Shown one piece after another: positions 8,025 through 17,328 of a stretch of DNA of 64,000 nt. The notes under the pieces were generated by a model. It had not been told where the DNA came from, made no database searches, and saw only the letters and a list, made by a program, of their open reading frames with translations. How positions within the stretch are numbered: the first letter of the stretch is position 1; every line of letters begins with the position of its first letter. Both the position numbers and the translations under genes were made by a program. The DNA is from Rhodobacterales bacterium (GTDB taxonomy: Bacteria; Pseudomonadota; Alphaproteobacteria; Rhodobacterales; Rhodobacteraceae). Where the stretch lies: NCBI GenBank assembly GCA_002748265.1, contig PDRY01000022.1, positions 1 through 64,000 of the forward strand, in the 5' to 3' direction.

Positions 8025-8740
8025 CCCCGATCCTCGATATTCGCGGCCTCACCAAGGGCTTCACCATGCACCATCTGGGCACGCAGATGGGGGCTTTCTC
8101 GGGCATTTCGTTCACCCTGTCGGCGGGCGAATTCCTGCTGCTCAAGGGGCGCAATGGGGCGGGCAAGTCCACGCTGCTGCGCACGCTCTACCGCTCCTAT
8201 CTGGCCGAAGCCGGAGAGATCCTGTTTCACAGCGCCCACGGGGTGATTGACCTGGCGCGGGCGGCGGATGTGGACATCACCCTGCTGCGCCGGACGGAGA
8301 TCGGCTTTGTTACCCAGTTCCTGACCGCCCGCCCAAGGGTGAGCGCCGAGTCGCTGGTGGCCGAGCCCCTGCGCCTTGCGGGCCACAGCGAGGCCGCCGC
8401 TCTGGAGGAGGCCCGCCACTGGCTGGGTGCGTTCGGGGTCAAGCAAGACCTCTGGCGCGCCTATCCGACCACGTTCTCGGGCGGAGAGCAGCAAAAGGTG
8501 AACCTGGCCCGTGCGCTGATCCTGCCCCAGCGGCTGCTGTTGCTGGATGAGCCTACGGCCTCTCTGGACGCGTCAGCCCGCGCCGCCCTGATCGACCGTC
8601 TGGCAGAGCTCAAGGCTGCAGGCACCGCGATGATCGGCGTTTTCCACCATCCCGGCGATGTGGCCACGCTCATCGACCGCGAGATCGACCTCACCCCGGA
8701 TGCCCCGCCAGCTGAGGAGCGCAACGATGTGGCTGTCTGA
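8021..8740 (+). CDS. phnL: PhnL1, ABC-type ATPase, module 1
   Basis: Second ABC ATPase of C-P lyase operons, which interacts with PhnK on the core complex. The 239 residues carry Walker A GRNGAGKS, signature FSGGEQQK, Walker B LLLLDEPT and HHPGD at the switch position. Walker A here is GRNGAGKS rather than the TGASGAGKS of PhnL2, and the signature has K for R, modest divergences within working limits. Translationally coupled to phnK1, it overlaps the phnM1 start by 14 bases. Confidence 0.86.
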   Translation: MTPILDIRGLTKGFTMHHLGTQMGAFSGISFTLSAGEFLLLKGRNGAGKSTLLRTLYRSYLAEAGEILFHSAHGVIDLARAADVDITLLRRTEIGFVTQFLTARPRVSAESLVAEPLRLAGHSEAAALEEARHWLGAFGVKQDLWRAYPTTFSGGEQQKVNLARALILPQRLLLLDEPTASLDASARAALIDRLAELKAAGTAMIGVFHHPGDVATLIDREIDLTPDAPPAEERNDVAV

Positions 8741-9899
8741 CCTGACCCTTGTTCTGCCGGACCGCGTAACCCACGGCGCCGTGCGTGTCGAAAACGGTCT
8801 GATCGCGGAGATCAAAGAGACTGAGGGCGAGGGGGGCAGCGGCCTCACCCTGATGCCCGGTTTCATCGACATGCATGGCGACATGATCGAGCAGGAACTG
8901 GAGCCGCGCGCGCGTGTGGATTTTCCCATGCGGGTGGCCTTGAACGCTCTGGATGCGCGGTTGGCGGCGGCGGGGGTAACCACGGCTTATGCGGCCGTGT
9001 CCTTTTCGCGCGGCGCCCGTGAGGGCGAGCGGCGGTCCTATGAACACACCAGCCAGGTGATCCGCGATCTGGCCGCCGCGCGCGGACAGGCGCGGGTGGA
9101 TCACCGCATCCATGTGCGGTTTGACATCACCTTTGACAACGCCATTGGCGTTCTGCGCGATCTTCTGGATCGCGGGCATGTCGATCTGGTGTCGATGATG
9201 GATCACACGCCGGGGCAGGGGCAGTATCGCAACCTCGAGATTCATATCAAGAACCGCGCCGCGCATCACGGCATCACGGAAACCGAGGCCCGCCAGATGG
9301 TCGCGACCGCCATCGCGGAGCGCTCGCGCCCGCAGGATGTGCTGCTCTCCAACATGCGGCAGGTGGCCGACATGTGCCGGGGGCACGGGGTGGCTCTGGC
9401 CAGTCATGATGACGACACCGTGGAAAAGGCAGAGCTGATGGCCGAACTCGGCGCCGTCATCGCCGAATTTCCGGTGACCAAGGAGGCAGCGCGCACCGCG
9501 ATCCGGCGCGGGATGATGACCGCCATGGGCGCGCCCAACGCCATGCGCGGGCAAAGCTATTCCGGCAACCTGTCGGCCCGCGACGCCCATGCGGCGGGCC
9601 TGCTGTCCATGCTGGCCGCTGATTACCACCCCGTGACCCTTCTGCCTGCGCTGCGCGAACTGGCGCAGACGGATCCGGGCGGTCTGGCCGGCGCGGTGCG
9701 CCTGAGCACTGCCAACCCGGCCAAGGCGCTCGGCCTTGCGGATCGTGGTGAAATCGCGGTCGGCAAACGCGCCGATCTGGTGCTGGTCGATGCGCAGGAC
9801 CGGGTCGCCATGACCCTGCGGGGCGGAGAGGTGATCTACTCCAACGGCACGCAAAGCTGCCCCAACACTGCCGCCCGGCTGGCGCGGCCCGCGGTTTAG
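8727..9899 (+). CDS. phnM: PhnM1, ribose 1-phosphonate triphosphate diphosphatase-like amidohydrolase
   Basis: PhnM of the known pathway removes pyrophosphate from ribose 1-phosphonate 5-triphosphate. The 390-residue protein has the family metal motif MHGD (His50-Asp52), MDHTPGQGQ, SHDDDT, GAPNAMRGQS and SADYHP-type motifs, all in the usual order. The start at 8727 follows a GAGGAG site inside phnL1, whereas the longer open frame only extends into phnL1. It ends the first block of module 1, and the 71 bases after it hold a Pho-box-like element and two operator copies ahead of phnC1. Confidence 0.88.
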   Translation: MWLSDLTLVLPDRVTHGAVRVENGLIAEIKETEGEGGSGLTLMPGFIDMHGDMIEQELEPRARVDFPMRVALNALDARLAAAGVTTAYAAVSFSRGAREGERRSYEHTSQVIRDLAAARGQARVDHRIHVRFDITFDNAIGVLRDLLDRGHVDLVSMMDHTPGQGQYRNLEIHIKNRAAHHGITETEARQMVATAIAERSRPQDVLLSNMRQVADMCRGHGVALASHDDDTVEKAELMAELGAVIAEFPVTKEAARTAIRRGMMTAMGAPNAMRGQSYSGNLSARDAHAAGLLSMLAADYHPVTLLPALRELAQTDPGGLAGAVRLSTANPAKALGLADRGEIAVGKRADLVLVDAQDRVAMTLRGGEVIYSNGTQSCPNTAARLARPAV

Positions 9900-9904
9900 G
9901 AAAA

Positions 9905-9922
9905 CTGTCATAGAGCATTCAT
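9905..9922 (+). promoter_or_regulatory. PhoB-box-like direct repeat before phnC1
   Basis: CTGTCAT-AGAG-CATTCAT has the 7-4-7 layout of a PhoB box. The first unit is a perfect CTGTCAT and the second matches 5 of 7, so 12 of 14 in all. It overlaps the operator half-site at 9917, and TTATGC about 9 bases downstream could be the -10 element. This fits phosphate-starvation activation combined with PhnF1 repression. It rests on motif matching only. Confidence 0.6.
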
Positions 9923-9932
9923 TCGGATGTTA
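9917..9932. promoter_or_regulatory. Candidate PhnF1 operator, degenerate copy 2
   Basis: ATTCATTCGGATGTTA keeps the left arm and centre of the 16-bp palindrome but has a degraded right arm. It lies 44 bases before the perfect copy at 9961, about four helical turns, which would suit cooperative or looped binding. Confidence 0.5.
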
Positions 9933-9960
9933 TGCCGTCTGCCTAGTCAGGACCTGCAAA

Positions 9961-9976
9961 ATTCATTCGGATGAAT
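9961..9976. promoter_or_regulatory. Candidate PhnF1 operator, perfect copy 3
   Basis: ATTCATTCGGATGAAT is identical to the element at 3341, and the three preceding A residues are shared too. As at phnF1, its right arm contains the first possible start codon (9971), so the site covers the translation start region of phnC1. Confidence 0.7.
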
Positions 9977-10783
9977 GCCATGACCGCGACTCTGACCCTG
10001 AACCAGCTCACCCGTGAATTCGGAGCCACAACCGCCGTGGACCGCGCGTCGGTTTCCATCGAGGCGGGGCAGTTCGTGGGGGTCATCGGGCGCTCCGGCG
10101 CCGGGAAATCCACCATGCTGCGGCTGATCAACCGGCTGGTCGATCCGACCTCGGGCACGATCACTTTCGATGGTCGGGACATCACGGCCCTGAAAGGGCG
10201 CGATCTGCGAGCGTGGCGCCGGGACTGCGCAATGATCTTCCAGCAGTTCAACCTTGTGGACCGGCTGGACGTGTTGACCAATGTGCTGATCGGGCGGCTG
10301 GCGGAACATGGGTTCTTCAGCTCCATGGCGATGCGCTTTTCCGACGAAGAGCGCGCCATGGCGATCCGCGCGCTCGACAGGCTCGATCTGGTGCCGCAGG
10401 CGCTGCAGCGGGCGGGGACGCTTTCGGGCGGCCAGCAACAGCGCGTCGCCATTGCCAAGGCTTTGGTCCAGCAGCCGAAAATCATGCTGGCGGATGAGCC
10501 GATTGCCTCGCTCGATCCGGCGAATGCCACCAAGGTGATGGATGGGCTCAAGCGCATCAACACCGAAGACGGCCTGACCGTTCTGGTCAATCTCCACACG
10601 CTCGACACCGCCCGTGCCTATTGCGACCGGATCGTCGCCATGCGCGCGGGGCGCATCATGTTTGACGGGACCGCCCGGCAGCTCACCGATGATGTCGTGC
10701 GCGACATCTACGGCACCGACGGGCTGGCCGAGTTCAACGAAGCCGTGACCTCGACCCAGGTGCGGGTCGCGGTGCCTGCCTAA
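9971..10783 (+). CDS. phnC: PhnC1, phosphonate ABC transporter ATPase
   Basis: ATP-binding subunit that powers phosphonate-type import by PhnCDE. The 270-residue product has Walker [21 protein letters not shown] at the Q-loop, signature LSGGQQQR and Walker [13 protein letters not shown], all standard for PhnC. Start 9971 lies in the operator, while 9980 (MTATLTLNQ) has a weak CGGA upstream and is an equal candidate. It begins its own transcription block with the Pho-box-like element and operators, so the transporter can be expressed apart from the lyase-like genes. Confidence 0.9.
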   Translation: MNAMTATLTLNQLTREFGATTAVDRASVSIEAGQFVGVIGRSGAGKSTMLRLINRLVDPTSGTITFDGRDITALKGRDLRAWRRDCAMIFQQFNLVDRLDVLTNVLIGRLAEHGFFSSMAMRFSDEERAMAIRALDRLDLVPQALQRAGTLSGGQQQRVAIAKALVQQPKIMLADEPIASLDPANATKVMDGLKRINTEDGLTVLVNLHTLDTARAYCDRIVAMRAGRIMFDGTARQLTDDVVRDIYGTDGLAEFNEAVTSTQVRVAVPA

Positions 10784-10818
10784 GACCACTGAACAAACGC
10801 AATCAGGGGGATATCCAC

Positions 10819-11736
10819 ATGCGTTTCATCACTGCTGCCGCTCTGTCGGCTCTTATCGCGGCTCCGGCTCTGGCCGAGGGTTGGAAAGACGACTACCAGG
10901 TCGTGAAATTCGGCATCCTGTCCGGCGAAAACGAGCAGGACCGCCTGGAGCGCAATGAGCCGCTCCGCGTCTATCTGGAAGAGCAGCTGGGCGTGAAGAT
11001 CGAAATCTTCACCGCTGGCAACTATGACGGCGTGATCCAGGCGATCGCCGCCGACCAGATCGAAATCGCCCGCTTTGGCTCTTCGTCCTACGCGGCGGCC
11101 TACACCGCGACCGATGGCGGCGTCGTTCCGACCCTGACCGACATCAAGAAAGACGGTAACACCGGCTATCACTCCATCGTCGTGACCCGCTGCGACAGCG
11201 GCATCGAGAGCCTCGAAGACGCCAAGGGCAAGGTCCACGCCTTTGCCGATCCGGACAGCACCTCGGGCTACGCCGTGCCTTACTGGAACATGGTCAATGT
11301 CGAAGGTTTCAAACCCGAAGAGCATTTCGGCACCGTCACCTTTGGCGGCAGCCACGAAGCCGACGTGACCGGCGTCGTTAACGGCACCTTCGATACGGCT
11401 TCCACCTACCAGAACAACGATGTGAACGGCATCTATCAGCGGATGGAAAACAAGGGCATGATCGAGGAAGGCGTGGTCTGCAAGATCTGGGAATCGCCCG
11501 AGATCACCTCCGGCCCCTGGACCTTCCGCGCCAACCTGCCCGCCGAGATGATCGAAGAGATCACCGTGGCCATCGAAGGCTTCCCGGCCGCCGATCCCGA
11601 GGGCTATAAGCTCTATTCCTCCTTCGACCCCGAAGACGAAAACCCGCGCGTTGGCTTCGCCCGCGTCGACGCTGAGCGTTATCAGTGGATCGTCGACATG
11701 CGCCAGTGGATCAAAGAGCAGCGCCGCGGCGGCTAA
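10819..11736 (+). CDS. phnD: PhnD1, phosphonate-type periplasmic binding protein
   Basis: Periplasmic receptor for the module 1 transporter. A signal peptide (MRFITAAALSALIAAPALA) precedes the mature protein of about 285 residues. Family features include FGILSGENEQDR, the SSSYAAAY segment, GYHSI and DPDSTSGYAVP, the last forming the oxyanion-binding loop in PhnD/PtxB proteins. It resembles PhnD2 (21609) far more than the module 3 protein. A hairpin (GCCCGC with GCGGGC, 11737-11764) follows the stop and may stabilise the upstream mRNA so that the receptor outnumbers the permease. The ligand cannot be deduced. Confidence 0.9.
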   Translation: MRFITAAALSALIAAPALAEGWKDDYQVVKFGILSGENEQDRLERNEPLRVYLEEQLGVKIEIFTAGNYDGVIQAIAADQIEIARFGSSSYAAAYTATDGGVVPTLTDIKKDGNTGYHSIVVTRCDSGIESLEDAKGKVHAFADPDSTSGYAVPYWNMVNVEGFKPEEHFGTVTFGGSHEADVTGVVNGTFDTASTYQNNDVNGIYQRMENKGMIEEGVVCKIWESPEITSGPWTFRANLPAEMIEEITVAIEGFPAADPEGYKLYSSFDPEDENPRVGFARVDAERYQWIVDMRQWIKEQRRGG

Positions 11737-11802
11737 GCCCGCCTGGCCAAGTCTGGCGGCGGGCGTCCGCGTCCGCCGCTCCATCTGCTTCGGAGACGCC
11801 TC

Positions 11803-12738
11803 ATGGTAGCCATCCCTGATCCGCAGGCCCCGCTTCGCGCGGAGGCGCTTTCGCAATTCGAAGCCGATTTTGCCGCGCGCCGTCGCCGCGCCCGGATTGG
11901 GTGGGCCATCGGAACAGTGGTGTTTCTGATCATCTTCGCCCTGACCAGCTGGATCGGGGATTTCTTCAAGGTGACCCAGGTCACCATGCCGGACGGGTCG
12001 CGCGACTGGAGATGGATCATCCCCGCGGGCATCCCGCGACTGGGCGAATACATCTCAAAGACGATTCCCAACCTGAGCTGGGACACGCTCGGCGCCGATC
12101 TGGCGCATTGGTTCTGGCGTTGGAAAACCTGGCTAAACCTGCTGCTGGAGACGATCCTGATCGCCTTCATGGCGACGGTTCTGGGCGTGATCGGCGGCTT
12201 CCTTCTGTCGTTCCCGGCAGCGCGGAACCTGAGCCCGAACAAATGGGTGCTCTGGATCACCCGTCGCTACCTGGAGATCGCGCGCACCGTGCCGGAGCTG
12301 GTCTGGGCGCTGATCTTTGTGTTCTGTTTCTCCGTCGGGCCGATGGCCGGGGTGTTGGCGATTGCGCTGCACGCGACGGGGGCGCTCGGCAAGCTCTACT
12401 CCGAGGTCAACGAAAACATCGACATGAAGCCGCTCGAAGGCGTCAAGGCTGCGGGTGGCACGTGGTTCGACCAGATCCGCTATGGCGCGGTGCCGCAGGT
12501 GCTGCCCAACATTATCAGCTACACGCTGCTGCGCTTTGAGATCAACGTGCGCTCGTCGTCGATCATCGGCTATGTCGGCGCGGGCGGTCTGGGGCAGGAG
12601 TTCCGCACCGCGATGAGCTTTCAGGAATACACAGACCTGTCGGCGCTGTTCCTCATCATCCTCGCGACCGTGATTGTCATCGACTACGGCTCCGAAAAGC
12701 TGCGCCACCGCATCATTGGCATGGAGGCCCGCCCATGA
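11803..12738 (+). CDS. phnE: PhnE1a, phosphonate ABC transporter permease
   Basis: Inner-membrane permease of 311 residues with a cytoplasmic N-terminus, an early membrane helix (about 37-55), a periplasmic stretch and the binding-protein-dependent transport fold from about 115 on. The coupling loop EGVKAAGGTWFDQIRYGAVP and the motif VGAGGLGQEFR are characteristic of PhnE. It overlaps the next permease gene by ATGA, and the two are expected to form a heterodimer on a PhnC dimer. Confidence 0.89.
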   Translation: MVAIPDPQAPLRAEALSQFEADFAARRRRARIGWAIGTVVFLIIFALTSWIGDFFKVTQVTMPDGSRDWRWIIPAGIPRLGEYISKTIPNLSWDTLGADLAHWFWRWKTWLNLLLETILIAFMATVLGVIGGFLLSFPAARNLSPNKWVLWITRRYLEIARTVPELVWALIFVFCFSVGPMAGVLAIALHATGALGKLYSEVNENIDMKPLEGVKAAGGTWFDQIRYGAVPQVLPNIISYTLLRFEINVRSSSIIGYVGAGGLGQEFRTAMSFQEYTDLSALFLIILATVIVIDYGSEKLRHRIIGMEARP

Positions 12739-13592
12739 CCCTCTCCACCGAAGAGATCGAGGCCGCCCGGGCCCGTGTGCCGCTGGCGTTTCGCGCCCCG
12801 CTGAAGATCCGGCTGCGCCGCGCCGCGCTTTGGACCGTGTTCAGCGCGCTGTTCATCTACTGCCTGATCGCGTTCAACTTCTCTCCGCTGCGCATCTGGG
12901 CGGGTCTGGAGCGGCTGGGCACCGTTATCGGCTTCATGTTCCCGCCCCATATCTGGGACAACTGGACGGACTTCTCCGAGATCCTGAACGGGCTGGGCGA
13001 AACCCTCGCCATCGCTTTCCTCGGCACACTGCTGGGCGCGATCTTTGCCTTTCCGCTGTCTTTCCTCGGGGCCAAGAACATCAACCGGTTCAACTTCCTG
13101 CGCCTGGGCGTGCGGCGCGGATATGACATCATCCGCGCGTTTGAGACGCTGATCCTCGCGCTGATCTTCATCCGGGCCTTCGGGCTTGGCCCGCTGCCCG
13201 GCATCCTCGCCATCGCGGTGAGCGAGATCGGCACCTTCGCCAAGCTCTTTTCCGAGGCGATCGAGAACACCTCGGAAAAGCCGGTGGAAGGGGTGAAGGC
13301 TTCGGGCGGCGCGCGTCTGCAACAGATCCGCTTTGGGGTGATGCCGCAGGTGAACCCGGTGATCCTGTCGATCCTGCTCTACAATTTCGAATCCAACGTC
13401 CGATCCGGTACGATCCTGGGCATCGTGGGCGCGGGCGGGATCGGGTTCCTGCTGTCAGACCGGATTTCGGCCTATAAGTGGGACGAGGCATGGTCGATCA
13501 TCTTCCTCATCATCGCGATGGTCTACATCATCGACTGGCTGTCGGGGCTGATCCGGGCGCGGCTGATCGGCAAGGCGGAGCTTGCCAGGTGA
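12735..13592 (+). CDS. phnE: PhnE1b, second phosphonate ABC transporter permease
   Basis: Partner permease of 285 residues with one N-terminal helix (about 36-52) and the standard permease core (about 90-275), including EGVKASGGARLQQIRFGVMP and VGAGGIGFLL. Paired phnE genes are usual in alphaproteobacteria. After the stop, GGGC (about 13596) and GCCCTTTTT (about 13638) could pair as a loose terminator-like structure before the transferase gene. Confidence 0.89.
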   Translation: MTLSTEEIEAARARVPLAFRAPLKIRLRRAALWTVFSALFIYCLIAFNFSPLRIWAGLERLGTVIGFMFPPHIWDNWTDFSEILNGLGETLAIAFLGTLLGAIFAFPLSFLGAKNINRFNFLRLGVRRGYDIIRAFETLILALIFIRAFGLGPLPGILAIAVSEIGTFAKLFSEAIENTSEKPVEGVKASGGARLQQIRFGVMPQVNPVILSILLYNFESNVRSGTILGIVGAGGIGFLLSDRISAYKWDEAWSIIFLIIAMVYIIDWLSGLIRARLIGKAELAR

Positions 13593-13678
13593 GAAGGGCC
13601 CTGCAACGCTGATCAGGCTCCTGCGCGCGCCCTTTTTGCGATGGCGAGGACATTCACCCCCCAACAGGAGATCACCCC

Positions 13679-14305
13679 ATGAGCGGCGCCGGATCGAAAC
13701 ACCATCTGAGCGAGACCCCTACGCTCCACGACGGCGCGCGGGTCGAGGATTTCACCCTTGGCGCCTGGACCGAGGTCGGGCGGAACACGCTGCTGAAATC
13801 CGGCTCGATGGGCGATTGGTCCTATATCACGGAGGGCGGCCACGTGGTCTGGACCACGATCGGCAAGATGTGTTCCATCGCCAATGGCGCGCGGATCAAC
13901 CCCGGCAACCATCCCACCTGGCGCGCGGTGCAGCATCATTCGGTCTATCGGGCCGAGGCCTATGGGCTGGGCGAGGACGATCACGATTTCTTTGAATGGC
14001 GCAAGGCGGACTGGGTGACGATTGGCCATGATGTCTGGATCGGCCACGGGGTGACAGTGACGGCGGGGGTGACCATCGGCGCCGGCGCGGTGGTCGGAGC
14101 AGGCGCCGTGGTGACGCGTGATGTGGCGCCCTACACGGTGGTGGTCGGCGTTCCGGCACGGGAGATCAAGCGGCGCTTCTCGGAGGCGCAGGCCGACGCC
14201 CTGCAAGAGATCGCCGTCTGGGATTGGGAGCGCGAGACCTACAAGGCCGCGCTGCCGGATATCCGGGCGCTTGAGATTGATGCCTTCATTGAAAAATACC
14301 GGTGA
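13679..14305 (+). CDS. Hexapeptide-repeat transferase of phosphonate operons, copy 1
   Basis: Left-handed beta-helix protein of 208 residues from the acetyltransferase group often found in phosphonate operons. The motif [20 protein letters not shown], the following repeats to [20 protein letters not shown] and an N-terminal region with [20 protein letters not shown] identify the family. Acyl transfer to an amino or hydroxyl group of a phosphonate or its ribosyl intermediate is plausible but unproven. ACAGGAG precedes the ATG. It closes module 1, and a homologue (26579) closes the plus-strand part of module 2. Confidence 0.85.
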   Translation: MSGAGSKHHLSETPTLHDGARVEDFTLGAWTEVGRNTLLKSGSMGDWSYITEGGHVVWTTIGKMCSIANGARINPGNHPTWRAVQHHSVYRAEAYGLGEDDHDFFEWRKADWVTIGHDVWIGHGVTVTAGVTIGAGAVVGAGAVVTRDVAPYTVVVGVPAREIKRRFSEAQADALQEIAVWDWERETYKAALPDIRALEIDAFIEKYR

Positions 14306-14481
14306 TCTGCGGCCCTCAAGGTGGGGCGTCGGCGGGGCTGAGCGCTCAGGTCAGATCAAGGAAGGACGTGGCACGACAAAGCGCGCCGGTCGGGGCGGGA
14401 CGCGCCCGGTTCTTGTGGCGGAGGGGGCGGCGAAGGGCTGGTTTGAGCCCAAGTCAGTTGATGCTGCACACTGGACAAATG

Positions 14482-15111
14482 TCAGGTATTGCGGGTTGCA
14501 GCCAACCCAAGGCCACTTGCAACAAAAAGACCACCGGTCGTCTTGTATACTCTGGTCATTAGCGAGCGAGACAGTTCCAGTCCGCGCACATAGGCACCGA
14601 GGCACCCATAAAACGCTGCAACTGTGAATGCACATAGACAGACAACAAAGACCATTCCCGCCAACTGACCGATGCTGTTGCCGTCAGGCGATAGAAATTG
14701 TGGAAATAATGCCGTGAAGAACGCAATTGCTTTTGGATTGCTGGCCGCAACGGAAAATCCACCCGAAAAGTGCTTGAATATTGGCTCTGCTGCTCCGGTT
14801 TCCGCCGTTCCTAACGACACACGCTGCGCGGCGGACCGCCAGAGCTGAATGCCAATGTAGATTAGGTATAAGGCTCCGGCGTATTTAATAATTGCGAAAA
14901 GAAGCGCCGAACTGGTGATGATCAGACCAAGGCCCGCAGATGCTGCAATTGCCTGAAGGGTAGAGGCTGAAGCGTTGCCGCATGCCGTGACCAAGCTTCG
15001 CCGCCATCCGTAGGTGGTACCATGAGCAAATGCGATGAAGGTACTTGGACCAGGTATTAATGAAACGCCGATTACGGTTCCTGCGAAAATCAACCAGTAA
15101 GTAATGTCCAT
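14482..15111 (-). CDS. LysE/RhtB-family amino-acid exporter
   Basis: Inner-membrane exporter of 209 residues with about six helices. The N-terminal FAGTVIGVSLIPGPSTFIAF carries the family P-G-P motif. The start at 15111 (MDITYWLIF) is chosen because the open frame upstream is not hydrophobic. Base and codon use look more AT-rich than in neighbouring phn genes, with codons such as TTA, ATA and AAT, so it may be a later insertion between module 1 and module 3. It is convergent with the transferase gene and has no evident link to phosphonate use. Confidence 0.85.
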   Translation of the reverse strand: MDITYWLIFAGTVIGVSLIPGPSTFIAFAHGTTYGWRRSLVTACGNASASTLQAIAASAGLGLIITSSALLFAIIKYAGALYLIYIGIQLWRSAAQRVSLGTAETGAAEPIFKHFSGGFSVAASNPKAIAFFTALFPQFLSPDGNSIGQLAGMVFVVCLCAFTVAAFYGCLGAYVRGLELSRSLMTRVYKTTGGLFVASGLGLAATRNT

Positions 15112-15281
15112 GTCGGTCTTTCTAAATCTTCTAAGACGAGAAGACTGCACCGATACCTTATTATCCGCAAGTGAAGTCGGAGTTGAGGGCGAGCAGACAA
15201 GCCATTGGATCCAATGGCAACTTGGAAGCGGACCTTTGCGCACCCGCAGTGAAAGCCCGCCTTGTCCTCAGAAGCCGCCCC

Positions 15282-16097
15282 TCACTCCGCCAACCCCAAC
15301 CGCTCCAGATACCCGAAACCCGCCGGGATCTTCGCCTTGTCCCGCAGCTCCAGCACCAGATGGGGGGCGCTTTCGCAATCGGCCAAGGCGCGGAAAACGG
15401 CGGGCCATTCGATCTCGCCTTCGCCGGGCGCCCAATGCCGGTCGGCGTGGCCGTCCAGATCCTGGATATGGACATGGGCCAGCTGATCGCCTGCATCTCG
15501 CACAAAATAATCCACCGGCGGCGCGCCTGACATGCGGCGGGCCAGGTGCGCGTGGCCCGTGTCGATGGAGAGCGCAATCGCGCGCGATCCAAAGCTGTCG
15601 ACCATCTCGCGGCGTGTAGCGGGGTCCACGTCATGGATGTTCTCGATCACGAGCGTGATGCCATGCGTTTCCGCAGCGCGGACGACCGGGGTCAGCACTT
15701 CGTGGATCCGCGCCAGTTTGGCCTCGGCGTAGCCGGGCGTGGCCAGCAGGTTGTTCTGATACCAGAGCGTATAGGGCGAATGCAGCACGACCTGCCGCGC
15801 GCCGATGCGGTCGGCCGCTTCCACGGCGGTCAGGAACCTGTTGGTGATGAGCGGGCGCAGCTCCGGGTCCTTGTTGTCGATGTCGAGCCCCTCGAACGGG
15901 CCGTGGATACCGACGCGGCCCTGGTGGCCCTCAAGCGCGGCTTTCGCGGAAATGATGCGCGTGTCCAGCTCAGTGGTCAGCGCGGCGTGAGACATGAAAT
16001 CCTGAATTTCGATGTCGCGCGCGGCGTCGAACAGCCAGTCTTTGTGGGCGGCGATCTCGGCGGCTTTCAGGCAGGCGCCGATCTTGAGCGGGGTCAT
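15282..16097 (-). CDS. Sugar-phosphate isomerase/epimerase-like TIM-barrel protein, module 3
   Basis: The 271-residue protein belongs to the xylose-isomerase-like TIM-barrel superfamily. Metal-site type segments are visible: VGIHGPF, VVLHSPYT, LVIENIHD, LSIDTGHAHL, AHVHIQDLDGHADRHWAPGE (end of the barrel) and LVLELRD. His, Glu and Asp at these strand ends fit a divalent-metal isomerase, epimerase or hydrolase. It is the last gene of the minus-strand module 3 operon, 21 bases after the PhnM-like gene. The substrate is unknown, and a ribosyl or sugar phosphonate intermediate is a guess from context. Confidence 0.8.
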   Translation of the reverse strand: MTPLKIGACLKAAEIAAHKDWLFDAARDIEIQDFMSHAALTTELDTRIISAKAALEGHQGRVGIHGPFEGLDIDNKDPELRPLITNRFLTAVEAADRIGARQVVLHSPYTLWYQNNLLATPGYAEAKLARIHEVLTPVVRAAETHGITLVIENIHDVDPATRREMVDSFGSRAIALSIDTGHAHLARRMSGAPPVDYFVRDAGDQLAHVHIQDLDGHADRHWAPGEGEIEWPAVFRALADCESAPHLVLELRDKAKIPAGFGYLERLGLAE

Positions 16098-16118
16098 GGG
16101 CGGATCCTTTCGTCGGGG

Positions 16119-17327
16119 TTAGCCTTGGGGGGTGCCGCGATAGGCGGGGCGGCCTGCGATCCAAGTGCCCAGGATCGACGGAGGGTGACTCTCGGGCCAG
16201 TCGACCAGCACCAGATCGGCGCGCTTGCCTGGGGCGATCTCTCCCCGGTCCGTCAGCCCCATGGCGCGGGCCGGACCGGCAGAGACCAGCGACCAGATCG
16301 CGGCGCGATCCGCGCGTTTTTCGTCATCGAGCCGCGCCACGGCGGCCAACATGGCCGGGTAGAAGTAGTCTGACGCAAGCGCATCGCATAGCCCGGCCTC
16401 CACCATGTCGCCCGCCCCAAGCGAGCCAATATGGCTGCCGCCGCGCGCGGCGTTCGGGGCCCCGAAGACGATGAAATCTCCGGCGGCGCGCGCCGCCTGC
16501 GCGGCCTCCATCACCATGGGGAACTCGGCGACATGAGCGCCGATGTCCCGGAAATAGGTCCGTGTTTCGGCGCGGGTGTCGTCATGGCTGAGCATCGGTG
16601 CTCCCGCCGCGCGGCCCAGTTCGGCCACCTGAGCGATCATCGCGGGCACATCAGCGCGGCGCTCCCACACCTCACCCAGTAGCGCAATGTAGGCATCTTC
16701 GCTCAACCCGGCGCGATGGGCCTTGGACGCGGTGCGCTTCTTCATCCGCTCATCGTCCAGCGAGGCAATGGAGAAATCGGGAGAAAGCTCGAACCCGCGC
16801 TCCTGGATAGGAACATCATAGGCGCGCATTGTCATGGAGGTATGGTCGTTGAAGGCAATCGACGGGCACAGATCGGCGCCAAGCGCCCAGGTGATCGTCT
16901 CCAGAGCTTCGGAGGCGAAGGTCTCCCAACGCAGCTGCACGCGGTTCTCTGACAAAAGGCGCGGGGCCAGAGCGAGGATCGTCTCCATCAGACGCCGACC
17001 GCGCGCGACGTCGCGCAGCCCCGGCTCCCAGCCCAGTGTGATCGCATGATAGGCGGTGGCGATGCCGTTGGTCGCCAGCTGGCGGTCGGTGTCCAGAACG
17101 GCCGCTTCGAGCGGGAAATAGACGTTCGGGCGCGGCATGAGCTGTCGCTCGAACGCATCGCCATGGACGTCGATCAGGGCGGGGGCCAGAAGCCGCCCGC
17201 GGGCGTCGATCACCTCACCCTCCGCGGGGCCGCCGATCTGGACGATGTCGCCGCCGTCGAGGGTGACAGAGGTTTCCTCGATCCCGCTGGGCAGGATCAC
17301 CCGCGCGCCTTCGAAGGTCAGGGTCAT
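16119..17327 (-). CDS. PhnM-like amidohydrolase, module 3
   Basis: Amidohydrolase-superfamily protein of 402 residues, clearly in the PhnM family: DVHGDAFERQLMPRPNVYFP, FNDHTS, SHDDTRAETR, FGAPNAARGGSH and ASDYFYPAM occur in PhnM order, so the metal ligands are conserved. It is diverged from both PhnM1 and PhnM2; for example MDHTPGQ of the others is NDHTSMT here. A third PhnM-like enzyme in an operon without any core lyase gene suggests a related but distinct phosphoanhydride or ester hydrolysis. Its start is two bases before the end of the methyltransferase gene. Confidence 0.83.
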   Translation of the reverse strand: MTLTFEGARVILPSGIEETSVTLDGGDIVQIGGPAEGEVIDARGRLLAPALIDVHGDAFERQLMPRPNVYFPLEAAVLDTDRQLATNGIATAYHAITLGWEPGLRDVARGRRLMETILALAPRLLSENRVQLRWETFASEALETITWALGADLCPSIAFNDHTSMTMRAYDVPIQERGFELSPDFSIASLDDERMKKRTASKAHRAGLSEDAYIALLGEVWERRADVPAMIAQVAELGRAAGAPMLSHDDTRAETRTYFRDIGAHVAEFPMVMEAAQAARAAGDFIVFGAPNAARGGSHIGSLGAGDMVEAGLCDALASDYFYPAMLAAVARLDDEKRADRAAIWSLVSAGPARAMGLTDRGEIAPGKRADLVLVDWPESHPPSILGTWIAGRPAYRGTPQG

Positions 17328-17328
17328 G

